A stretch of 17,397 nt of DNA from DATKEG01 sp035544515 (lineage in GTDB: Bacteria; Acidobacteriota; Vicinamibacteria; Fen-336): contig DATKEG010000239.1 of assembly GCA_035544515.1 (NCBI GenBank), forward strand, positions 1 to 17,397, given 5' to 3'. The notes beneath the pieces were generated by a model. The model worked only from the letters and a program-made list of their open reading frames with translations. It did not search any database and was not told the DNA's origin. Positions 1-11,034 of the stretch are shown here, in pieces. A program made the position numbers and the translations under genes. Within the stretch, counting starts at the first letter, position 1. The number at the start of each line of letters is the position of its first letter.

Positions 1-127
1 ACCCCAGGAGGCTCTTTTCGTTTCCGTAATTTGGACGAGAGTGATCCCCGATATGCGCGGTCGTCGCGCCTTGCCAGCCGGGCGCCTCGCCCGCCTCGGT
101 GCGACGCTGCACTTCCACCACGGGCTG

Positions 128-2227
128 CTAACGCGCCTTGCGCACGGTGAACGCTCCCGCCTGCGCCGCCTTGTCGAGCGCATCCAGCACGTCCGCCGGC
201 CGCACCTTCCCGTAATACCACTCGCCGGCCGACAGCGCCTCCGCGGCCACCGCCTCGTAGACGTCCCAGGCGGTGCGCCGGCCGTCCGCGAAGTTGTACG
301 CCTCGAACCGCATCATCGCGTGCAGCCCGTCCGCCGGCTTCACCTTCGCCAGCGCGTCGTGCGAGGCACCGATGTCGCCCACGGGCACGAAGACCTGGTC
401 GGCCATTCTCTGCTCGTCGGGGCCCGGCGTCACGTTGGGCACCCCCTCACCCGTCATCGCCGTCCAGGCGCGCTCCAGGGCGCGCAGGTCGCGCGGCAGC
501 GCCTCCTCGAGCTGCACCGTCGCCTGCGTGACGTAGTCGGCCGCGCGCCCGCGCGGGGCGAGGCGGCGCACGGAGGCGAGTGCCCCCTTCTCCTTGTCAT
601 GGGTCCGGCGGACGAGGTTGCGGGCGAGCCGGAAGGCGTCCGGCCGCGCCTCGGGCGCGGCCTCGGCCAGGTGCGCCACGGCCGTGGCGAGGTCCGCGGC
701 GATGCGGGCGAGGCCCCGGGCCGCGACGTAGGCGGCCAGGGCCGGCGCGTCCTCGTCCCGGAGTGACGCGAAGTAGAGGGCCACCCCCGCCACCACCACC
801 GCGTTGCGCTCGAGCTGCGTGGCGTCGACCTGCTCGAGGTCGTCGCCCGTGGAGTGGATGAACTCGTCGGGCCAGTTGGTGAGGCTGGTGCCGGGCACCC
901 CGACGCGCGCGGGCGTGAAGGCGTGGTGGTCGGTGTGGTCGTAGTAGGGGACCATTCGCGCGTGGTAGGGCTCGCGCGACCCCTTGACCGCGGTGATCTC
1001 GCGCGTGAAGGGCTGGGGCGATCGCGTCCCGCGCGTGGTGAGGAGCGAGGTGTTCCCGTCGCGCACCATCGTGAGCACGCTTTCCATCACGTCGTCGAGC
1101 GCGTGGGGCAGGCTCCAGGGCAGGCGCGAGGCGTACTCCACGCGGCCGCCCAGGCTCTGGCGCGCGCCCACCATGTCCTGGTTGATGTTGAGGAGCATGC
1201 GCCGCGGCTCGGCGGGGTTCTCCCGGAAGAGCTGCTCCTGGCTCGAGAACTCGTTCACCCACCAGAAGCGGATGTCGCGCCGGGGGCGCGGCAGCCTGCC
1301 CTCCCGCACGAGCCGGGCGAGCGTGCGGCCGATCTCGAGCAGGTTGGCGCAGCCGCTGCCGTCGTCGTTGGCGGAGGTCTTCTCCTCCTGGATGTGCGCG
1401 GTGAGCACGACCTGCTGGTCGGGGAGCTCGCGGCCCCGGATCCAGCCCTCGACGTAGGCCTGCACGGGCGGGTCCTCGAACGAGGCCTCGATGTCCACCT
1501 TGAGGCGCACGGGCGAGGACGCCGCCATCTGCGTCTGGAGAAGGCGCGCCCGGCGCGGCGAGATCATGATCGCGAACGTGCCGGGCGTGCCGTCCTTGAC
1601 GCCGGCCACGTCCTTCGCCTCGTGCGCCACGCGGCCCCAGGCCACCTGGTCGGGGGCGTCGAAGTGCTCGGGGCGGTTCGTCTGCCAGGACACGACGCCG
1701 AGCGCGCCGCGCTTGAAGACCGCTTCCGCGTGCGCGGTCGTGGCCGAGCCCGAGGCGAGCACGATCCTTCCCTTGACGTCCTTCCCCGCGTAGTCCGCCT
1801 CCGACGTGCCCGCGCCCACGTCCACGAGCTCGGCCGTCACGTGTGTCGTCTTGCTGTTGTCCGCGACGGAGAGCGCGACCTCGCCGTAGGCGGCCAGCTT
1901 CGACGGCTGCGCGTCGAGGACCCACGCCTCGCCGAAGTGGCACGACCAGCTCGGGCCGTCCCACTTCTGTCGGACGAGCTTCACGTCCTCGAGCCCGGCC
2001 TCCTCCGCCGCCTGCCGGAGGTATTCGGCCGCCGCGAAGAAGTCGCGGCTGCCGCCCGTGCGGTGGTACCGGCTCAGCTGGCGCACGTGCTCGAAGGCGC
2101 GGTCGCCCGAGATCTCGTTGACGAGATCGCGGAAGACCGGGTCGGGGAGGAAGGGCGAGGTCTGGGCCGCGGCGGGTGCCGCGGCCGCACCCAGCGCGGC
2201 GCAGGCCACGAGCAGTCGAGCGTTCAA
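128..2227 (-). CDS. Exported M28-family metallopeptidase with PA domain
   Basis: Predicted secreted or periplasmic zinc peptidase of 699 aa. From a TTG start it has a short signal peptide (one Arg, a hydrophobic Leu/Ala core, AAAQ cleavage near residue 22). A PA-like insert lies around 130-250. The M28 core follows: H278 (AHIQE), D288/D289 (NDDGSG), N325-E326 (WVNEF), D351 (NQDMVG) and H458 (HSTGDD). Two canonical signatures differ: the H-x-D motif reads H-I-Q, and the Glu-Glu pair reads Asn-Glu. The C-terminal 60 residues (FADG at 646-649, YYG at 671-673) look like a small winged-helix domain, which is my inference. I chose TTG because GGGAGGA lies 4 nt upstream and it gives a clean signal peptide. 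A GTG at 2293 would overlap the deaminase stop as GTGA but adds a 22-residue Arg/Pro-rich leader. Family assignment is firm; substrate is unknown. It is the last gene of the run and has no evident glycogen role. Confidence 0.85.
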   Translation of the reverse strand: MNARLLVACAALGAAAAPAAAQTSPFLPDPVFRDLVNEISGDRAFEHVRQLSRYHRTGGSRDFFAAAEYLRQAAEEAGLEDVKLVRQKWDGPSWSCHFGEAWVLDAQPSKLAAYGEVALSVADNSKTTHVTAELVDVGAGTSEADYAGKDVKGRIVLASGSATTAHAEAVFKRGALGVVSWQTNRPEHFDAPDQVAWGRVAHEAKDVAGVKDGTPGTFAIMISPRRARLLQTQMAASSPVRLKVDIEASFEDPPVQAYVEGWIRGRELPDQQVVLTAHIQEEKTSANDDGSGCANLLEIGRTLARLVREGRLPRPRRDIRFWWVNEFSSQEQLFRENPAEPRRMLLNINQDMVGARQSLGGRVEYASRLPWSLPHALDDVMESVLTMVRDGNTSLLTTRGTRSPQPFTREITAVKGSREPYHARMVPYYDHTDHHAFTPARVGVPGTSLTNWPDEFIHSTGDDLEQVDATQLERNAVVVAGVALYFASLRDEDAPALAAYVAARGLARIAADLATAVAHLAEAAPEARPDAFRLARNLVRRTHDKEKGALASVRRLAPRGRAADYVTQATVQLEEALPRDLRALERAWTAMTGEGVPNVTPGPDEQRMADQVFVPVGDIGASHDALAKVKPADGLHAMMRFEAYNFADGRRTAWDVYEAVAAEALSAGEWYYGKVRPADVLDALDKAAQAGAFTVRKAR

Positions 2228-2261
2228 GGGTCCTCCCGGTGGGCAGCGGGAATGAGGGCGG

Positions 2262-2267
2262 AGTATA
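2262..2267 (-). promoter_or_regulatory. Possible -10 element for the M28 peptidase gene
   Basis: TATACT on the minus strand lies 34 nt upstream of the chosen TTG start, inside the short gap after the deaminase stop codon. It matches the sigma-70 -10 consensus at five of six positions and stands out in GC-rich sequence. No recognisable -35 hexamer lies 15-19 bp upstream. It may give the peptidase a promoter of its own within the operon. This is weak evidence. Confidence 0.25.
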
Positions 2268-2289
2268 GCGCGCAGCCGCCGGGGCGCGC

Positions 2290-3321
2290 TCACGCTCCCG
2301 GCGGCGCCGACAGCCCCAGCGAGCGACCCTCCGCTTCGAACTCACGCCACAGGCGCCGCCGCAGTCCCACGTCGGCCAGGCCGTAGCGCAGACCGTTGAG
2401 GTCGAGCTGCCACAGCTCCGCCTCCGAGAAGCCCATCTCGTCGCGCGCCCGGCGGTACTCCGCGACGAGGTCGGTGCCGAAGAACGGCGGGTCGTCGGTG
2501 GAGAGCGTCACGGGAACGCCGGCGGCGATCAGTCTCCGCAGCGGGTGGACGGAGAGATCGCGATACGCGGTCAGGAACGTGTTGCTGGTGAGGGCCACGT
2601 CGCAGCAGACCTCGCGCTCGGCCAGCAGGCGCAGCGTGGCCTCGTCCTCGACCGCGCGCACGCCGTGCTGGACGCGGCGGACCTTGAGGTCGAGCACGGC
2701 CTGGCGCACGTGCTCCGGACCGGCGGTCTCTCCGGCGTGGGCGACGGCGGGGTAGCCGGCCCGGCGCGCGCGCTCGAAGTAGGTCCGCGCCAGGGTGCGG
2801 GGAAAGCCCTCCTCGGGCCCCCCCAGACCGATGGCCACCACCGCCGGGTTGGCCTCTTCCTCGAGGAGCGCGGCCGTGTACGGTCCGCTCTCCGCGACCG
2901 ACTCGCTGGGGATGTCGAGGATGAGCCGGACCACGGGGCCCCCGCTCCTTTCGGCCTGCTCCAGGCGGCGCGTGACCACCTCCAGGGCGCGCCGGCCGCC
3001 CAGCCCGAAGCGCTCGTGGTTGTACGGAGTGAAGTGCGCCTCGGCGTAGCGCAGTCTCACGCGGGCGGCGTCCGCCAGGAAGGCGTCCACCACCTGCTCG
3101 TAGTCGGCCTCGCGCCGGAGGCACCGGCACATGGCCAGCCAGAGGTGCAGGAACGTGTCGAAGCTCTCGAACCGGTACAGCGCGCGCAGCTCGGCCAGGG
3201 AACCGACCGGCAGCGCGACCTGGTTGCGCGCCGCCATCGCCCAGAGGGTCTCCGCCGAGATCGTGCCCTCGAGGTGGAGGTGCAGCTCCGTCTTCGGCAT
3301 GGCCGCCAGCGTGTCGGTCAA
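2290..3321 (-). CDS. Adenosine-deaminase-family hydrolase (possibly aminodeoxyfutalosine deaminase)
   Basis: Cytosolic zinc deaminase of 343 aa in the amidohydrolase superfamily. Visible active-site parts are H14 and H16 (ELHLHLEG), H195 and E198 (AHAGET, metal ligand and proton shuttle), H219 (QHG), and D276/D277 (STDDPP). The region that in classical adenosine deaminases reads like DLxGxE is GLGGPE here (165-170), and the metal-Asp loop reads STDDPPFFGT. From memory both fit the Add-like enzymes acting on 6-aminodeoxyfutalosine in menaquinone synthesis better than purine-salvage Add, so I leave the symbol blank. The TTG start sits 13 nt after the GH57 stop, with a run of seven G then AGG directly upstream, although the spacing is short (3 nt). 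The alternative ATG at 3300 begins MPKTEL but has no ribosome site. Family is sure; substrate is not. Confidence 0.87.
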   Translation of the reverse strand: MTDTLAAMPKTELHLHLEGTISAETLWAMAARNQVALPVGSLAELRALYRFESFDTFLHLWLAMCRCLRREADYEQVVDAFLADAARVRLRYAEAHFTPYNHERFGLGGRRALEVVTRRLEQAERSGGPVVRLILDIPSESVAESGPYTAALLEEEANPAVVAIGLGGPEEGFPRTLARTYFERARRAGYPAVAHAGETAGPEHVRQAVLDLKVRRVQHGVRAVEDEATLRLLAEREVCCDVALTSNTFLTAYRDLSVHPLRRLIAAGVPVTLSTDDPPFFGTDLVAEYRRARDEMGFSEAELWQLDLNGLRYGLADVGLRRRLWREFEAEGRSLGLSAPPGA

Positions 3322-3334
3322 GCGCCTCCCCCCC

Positions 3335-5773
3335 TCACGCGTCCGCGGGCGGCTTGAAGCCGAGCAGGCCGCCGAGGGCCAGGAAGTGTCGCACCCAGGT
3401 TCGCGCCGGCTCGTCTCCGGCGGCGGCGCGCTGGCGCATCTCCGCGAGAGACGACTCCCGCACCGTGTGGTACGCGTTCTGCGCGTGCCAGAGGTCGAGC
3501 GCGAAGGGGAGCGAGCGGCCCAGGCGCACCGTGGACTCCAGCCGGATGAGCGCCGGCAGGTCGGCCGGCCCACCCCGGCAGGCGTCGGACAATCGGCGGA
3601 TCGTCCGGCTGGCCGTGAACCCGTGCGCCTTGGCGTCGAGCGGCACGCCCTCCAGGCGCGCGTGCTCGATGAGGTCGGCCACGCGCAGGGCCTCGGGCTC
3701 GAAGTTCTCGAGCGCCTCGCGCAGGTAGGCGTTGAGCACCAGCTCGGCGGCGGCGCGGAAGGCCGCGGGCAGGCGCAGGCCCAGGCTGGTCAGGAAGCGC
3801 ATCAGCGGCGCGCGCCGCTCGTAGATCTGGCGGTAGGCGCCCTCCGCGTCGACGACGCTGGCGCGCAACACCTGCTCGAGCACCGCCCGGCGTTCGTCCG
3901 CGAAGAGGGTCCGCAGCGAGTAGGTGGACGTGCCGAAGTGCTTGTCGAGCAGCCGGACCACCTGGGGGAAGTCGGCCTGTCCGAACGCCTCCGCCACCTC
4001 CGTCTCCATCTCCCGGTAGGCGGCCTCCCCCCGGAAGAGGCGCACCCCACCGTTGACGTTGTGGTCCCCCCAATGCAGCACGCCGTAGGTCACGAGCTCG
4101 GATTCGCCCGTGACCTCCGAGGAGACGCTCGTCCAGCCCGTGGCCAGCCGAGCCTCGCCCGCGCGCAGGGCCCGGTGCTCCAGGCGCTCCACACCGTAGC
4201 AGTACACGCGCGCGCGGCTGCCCTGCTTGTGGAAGAGGGAGCTGATGGCGTAGTGGCCGCCCACGCGCAGCAGGTCCACCGCGGCCGGCGTGACCAGCTT
4301 CGCCCACACCTCCCGGCCGTCGCCGTGCTCCGGGACGTTGCTCCGCGCCTCCTCCAGGCGGCCCAGGAATCCCTCCTCCAGGTCGCGCCCGAGCGCCTCC
4401 CGGGCGAGCTGCAGCGCGCGGGCCGCGTACTGCATCACCTGCACCGTCTCGATGCCCGAGAGGTCGTCGAAGAACCAGCCGCAGCTGGTGTACATGAGCA
4501 TCAGGTGGCGCTGCATCTCCAGCAGCGTCCAGGCGCCCACGGCCTCCGCCCCCGACAGCTCGCCGCGCGCGTGCGCGGCCAGGAAGCGCTCGCGGGTCTC
4601 GGGTGAGCGGTCGAGCACCACGTCCACGTAATCGTCCCGCGCGCGCCAGGGATCGAGCAGGAGCGGCGAGAGCTGGCGCTCGAACGGCTCCCTCAGCTCG
4701 TCGCGCAGCCAGTCCAGGGCGGCGCGCAGGGGAGCGCGCCAGGTCTGGCGCCAGCCCTCGCGGCCGCTGCTGCAGCCGCAGTCGCTCCGCCAGCGCTCCA
4801 GGCCGTGGATGCAGCTCCAGGACGTGCCCTCGCGGATCTGGGCCTCGTGCGTGGGTGGATGCCGCTCCAGGTATTGGCCGTAGTTCGTCAGCTCGATTTC
4901 TCCACCGGTCGCGAGGGCGTGCAGCGCGTAGGCCAGGGCCATGTCGCCGAAGCGGTGATGGTGTCCGTAGGTCTCGCCGTCGGTGGCGATGTGGACGAGC
5001 TGCGGCCAGTCGCGCGCCGCGGAGAACCCGCTCCGCAGCCGCGCCCCCAGGTCCTCTCCCCGGTCCAGCAGGCGCTCGAAGGCCACCGCGCGCGAGATCG
5101 GCCCGTCGTAGAAGAAGACGGCGATCGTCCGGCCCGAGGGCAGCGGGACCTCGTAGGGCCGGGTGGGATCGACGCTGCCGCCGTCGAGCTCCTCCCACTC
5201 GGCGGCGCCCCTGGCCCGCACCCGCGCCGCCTGGGTGGGAGCCAGCACCGTGAAGCGGATGCCGTGCTCCGCCAGCACCTCCAGCGTGGGAACGTCCACC
5301 GCGGTCTCCGGCAGCCACACGCCCTCCGGATCGCGCCGGAAGCGGCGCCGGAAGTCGCGGAGGCCCCATCGCAGCTGCGTCACCTGGTCGCGCCGGTTGG
5401 CCAGGGGCATGATCATGTGGTTGTACGGCTGCGCCATGGCCGAGCCGTGCCCGCCGTAGAGCGCCGCGCTCTCCCGGTCGGCGTCCTGAATGGCGCGGTA
5501 GACCTCGGGCGCGTGCGCCTCCATCCAGCTCAGGAGCGTGGGGCCGCAGTTGAAGCTGATGCGCGCGTAGTTGTTGACGATGCGGACGATGCGGTCGCCG
5601 TCCATGATGCGGGAGAGCGCGTTTGGCCCGTAGCACTCGGCGGTGATGCGCTCGTTCCAGTCGTGGTAGGGCTCGGCGGAGTCCTGCCGCTCGATGGCCT
5701 CCAGCCAGGGATTCTCCCGCGGAGGCTGGTAGAAGTGTCCGTGGACGCAGACGTACCGCGGGAGAGAGCTCAC
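3335..5773 (-). CDS. GH57-family glycoside hydrolase with DUF3536 region
   Basis: An 812-aa protein with an N-terminal GH57 (alpha-amylase/branching-type) fold: HGHFYQPPRENPW at 11-23, the likely nucleophile E156 in GVWLPET, and the likely acid D265 in IATDGETYGHHH. The central part carries a cysteine cluster, C321, C332 and C334 (SWSCIHG and SDCGC), then the YTSCGWFFDD motif (428-437) typical of DUF3536 proteins. GH57 enzymes make or break alpha-1,4/1,6 glucan links by a retaining mechanism; this subgroup has, as far as I know, no settled activity. There is no signal peptide, so it should act on cytosolic glucan. It starts at a GTG overlapping the glgB TGA as GTGA, a translational-coupling arrangement. 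With GlgE, TreS-Mak and GlgB upstream it is probably a glucan-processing or branching enzyme. Family is confident; reaction is inferred. Confidence 0.9.
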   Translation of the reverse strand: MSSLPRYVCVHGHFYQPPRENPWLEAIERQDSAEPYHDWNERITAECYGPNALSRIMDGDRIVRIVNNYARISFNCGPTLLSWMEAHAPEVYRAIQDADRESAALYGGHGSAMAQPYNHMIMPLANRRDQVTQLRWGLRDFRRRFRRDPEGVWLPETAVDVPTLEVLAEHGIRFTVLAPTQAARVRARGAAEWEELDGGSVDPTRPYEVPLPSGRTIAVFFYDGPISRAVAFERLLDRGEDLGARLRSGFSAARDWPQLVHIATDGETYGHHHRFGDMALAYALHALATGGEIELTNYGQYLERHPPTHEAQIREGTSWSCIHGLERWRSDCGCSSGREGWRQTWRAPLRAALDWLRDELREPFERQLSPLLLDPWRARDDYVDVVLDRSPETRERFLAAHARGELSGAEAVGAWTLLEMQRHLMLMYTSCGWFFDDLSGIETVQVMQYAARALQLAREALGRDLEEGFLGRLEEARSNVPEHGDGREVWAKLVTPAAVDLLRVGGHYAISSLFHKQGSRARVYCYGVERLEHRALRAGEARLATGWTSVSSEVTGESELVTYGVLHWGDHNVNGGVRLFRGEAAYREMETEVAEAFGQADFPQVVRLLDKHFGTSTYSLRTLFADERRAVLEQVLRASVVDAEGAYRQIYERRAPLMRFLTSLGLRLPAAFRAAAELVLNAYLREALENFEPEALRVADLIEHARLEGVPLDAKAHGFTASRTIRRLSDACRGGPADLPALIRLESTVRLGRSLPFALDLWHAQNAYHTVRESSLAEMRQRAAAGDEPARTWVRHFLALGGLLGFKPPADA

Positions 5774-7689
5774 GGCCGGTCGTGGCCCTGGCGCAGGAAC
5801 ACCGCGGACAGGGCCGGGAGGACCAGCTCCAGCGAGAAGGGCCGGCCGTGGGCGGGGATGGGCGCGGCCGCCTGGCCGCCGAGGTTCCCCTCACCCGCCC
5901 CGCCGTAGTCCTCCGCGTCGCTGTTGAGCACCTCCCACCAGAAGCCGCCGCCCGGAACGCCCACGCGGTAGCCGTGACGCGTGACGGGTGTGAAGTTCAG
6001 CGCCACCACCACGGGGGGCGCTCCGCCCTTGGCCTTGCGCAGCAGGAGCAGCACGCCGTTCTGGCTGTCCTGGCAGTCGATCCACTCGAAGCCGGCCGGA
6101 TCGCAGTCGAGCTGGTGCAGGGCCGGCTCGTCCCGGTAGAGGCGGTTGAGGTCCGCCAGCCAGCGCTGCACGCCCGCGTGTCGCGGGTTCTCGACGAGGT
6201 TCCAGTCCAGGCTCGAGTCGTGGTTCCACTCCCGCCACTGGCCCAGCTCGCCGCCCATGAAGAGGAGCTTCTTGGCCGGCTGCGCGTACATGTAGCCGAA
6301 GAGCAGCCGCAGGTTCGCGAGCTTCCGGCCATCGTCGCCCGGCATCTTCCCGGCCAGCGAGCCCTTGCCGTGGACGACCTCGTCGTGCGAGAGCGGCAGC
6401 ACGAAGTTCTCGGAGAAGGCGTAGATCATGCGGAAGGTCAGCTTGTCGTGGTGGTACTTGCGATGGACGGGGTCCCTGGCGAAGTACTCCAGCGTGTCGT
6501 GCATCCAGCCCATGTCCCACTTCATCCCGAAGCCGAGGCCGCCGAGATAGACCGGCCGCGACACCATTGGCCAGGCCGTGGACTCCTCGGCGATCGTCTG
6601 GGCCTCCGGGTGGCTCTGGAAAACCTCGGTGTTGAACCGGCGCAGGAAGGCGACGGCCTCCAGGTTCTCCCGGCCGCCGTGCACGTTGGGGATCCACGCG
6701 CCTTCCTGGCGGGAATAGTCGAGGTAGAGCATGGACGCGACCGCGTCCACGCGCAGGGCGTCGATATGGAAGCGGTGAAGCCAATAGAGGGCGTTGCTCA
6801 GGAGGAAGCTCACTACCTCGTTGCGGCCGTAGTTGAAGATGTAGCTGTTCCAGTCCGGATGGAAGCCCTGACGCGCGTCCGCGTGCTCGTAGAGGTGCGT
6901 GCCGTCGAAGTAGGCCAGGCCGTGCTCGTCGGTGGGGAAGTGCGACGGCACCCAGTCCAGGATCACGCCCAGGCCCGCCTGGTGGAGCGTGTCCACCAGG
7001 AAGGCGAAGTCGTCCGGCGTCCCGTAGCGGCTGGTGGGAGCGAAGAAGCCGGTGACCTGGTAGCCCCACGACCCGTAGAACGGGTGCTCGGCGATGGGCA
7101 TCAGCTCCACGTGCGTGAAGCCCATCCGCCCCGCGTATTCGGCCAGCTGCGGCGCGATCTCCCGGTAGGTGAGGGACCGGTTTCCTTCCTCGGGCACGCG
7201 CCGCCACGAGCCGAGGTGCACCTCGTAGATCGAGATCGGGGCCGCCAGCGCCTGGCGACGCCTCCGACCTTCCCGCCAGGCCGCGTCACGCCACTGGTGG
7301 TCGAGCTCCCATACGCGCGAGCCCGTGCGCGGCGCCACCTCCGCGAACGTGGCGAAGGGGTCGGCCTTGTCCACGCGGTACGCGTGATGGTTCGACTCGA
7401 CGTGATACTTGTACGCCGCGCCCCGGCCTATGCCGGGCACGAAGCCTTCCCAGATGCCCGATCGCCCCCGGTGCGTGAGGGGATGGCGGTACTTGTCCCA
7501 GCCGCTCCACTCGCCCATCACGAAGACCTGGCGCGCGTTCGGCGCCCAGACCGCGAAGTAGGTGCCGGCGACCCCGTCCGCCGTGACCAGGTGGGCGCCC
7601 AGCTTCTCGTAGAGGCGGTAGTGCGTGCCCTCGTTGAAGAGGTGCAGGTCGTGATCGGTGAGCAGCGAGAAACCGGCGGCGGCGGCCAT
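5770..7689 (-). CDS. glgB: 1,4-alpha-glucan branching enzyme
   Basis: GH13 branching enzyme of 639 aa: it cuts alpha-1,4-glucan chains and rejoins the piece through an alpha-1,6 bond, making branched glycogen in the cytosol. A CBM48-like domain (about 40-130, YFAVWAPNARQVFVMGEWSGW) precedes the catalytic barrel. Catalytic residues are visible: D315 (ALRVDAVASM), E368 (TIAEES) and D436 (LSHDEV). It also has the YGSWGYQVTGFFAPTSRYG signature (205-223) and a C-terminal beta domain. It is about 90 residues shorter than E. coli GlgB, lacking the extra N-terminal module, as in many GlgE-pathway bacteria. The ATG lies 4 nt after the treS-mak stop, with GGGAGGGGAG inside the end of that gene as ribosome site. 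The stop overlaps the next gene's GTG. In this operon it should branch the linear glucan made by GlgE. Confidence 0.96.
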   Translation of the reverse strand: MAAAAGFSLLTDHDLHLFNEGTHYRLYEKLGAHLVTADGVAGTYFAVWAPNARQVFVMGEWSGWDKYRHPLTHRGRSGIWEGFVPGIGRGAAYKYHVESNHHAYRVDKADPFATFAEVAPRTGSRVWELDHQWRDAAWREGRRRRQALAAPISIYEVHLGSWRRVPEEGNRSLTYREIAPQLAEYAGRMGFTHVELMPIAEHPFYGSWGYQVTGFFAPTSRYGTPDDFAFLVDTLHQAGLGVILDWVPSHFPTDEHGLAYFDGTHLYEHADARQGFHPDWNSYIFNYGRNEVVSFLLSNALYWLHRFHIDALRVDAVASMLYLDYSRQEGAWIPNVHGGRENLEAVAFLRRFNTEVFQSHPEAQTIAEESTAWPMVSRPVYLGGLGFGMKWDMGWMHDTLEYFARDPVHRKYHHDKLTFRMIYAFSENFVLPLSHDEVVHGKGSLAGKMPGDDGRKLANLRLLFGYMYAQPAKKLLFMGGELGQWREWNHDSSLDWNLVENPRHAGVQRWLADLNRLYRDEPALHQLDCDPAGFEWIDCQDSQNGVLLLLRKAKGGAPPVVVALNFTPVTRHGYRVGVPGGGFWWEVLNSDAEDYGGAGEGNLGGQAAAPIPAHGRPFSLELVLPALSAVFLRQGHDRP

Positions 7690-7693
7690 CGTG

Positions 7694-11029
<3,336 letters not shown>

Positions 11030-11034
11030 GGGCG

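Noticed and set aside
55..69. GCGCG/CGCGC hairpin with a 5-nt loop after the peptidase stop
   Set aside because: The stem is only 5 bp, about 60 nt past the stop, with no T-run. It is common by chance in GC-rich DNA.
1..121. Minus-strand frame starting GTG at 121 and running off the left edge (VVEVQRRTEAGE and on)
   Set aside because: It is open to the edge but has no Shine-Dalgarno and no recognisable family, and two plus-strand frames are equally open here. Nothing can be supported in 1-127.
3322..3573. N-terminal extension of the deaminase frame to 3573
   Set aside because: It overlaps the 3' end of the GH57 gene, and its Arg/Ser/Cys-rich translation has no similarity to deaminases.
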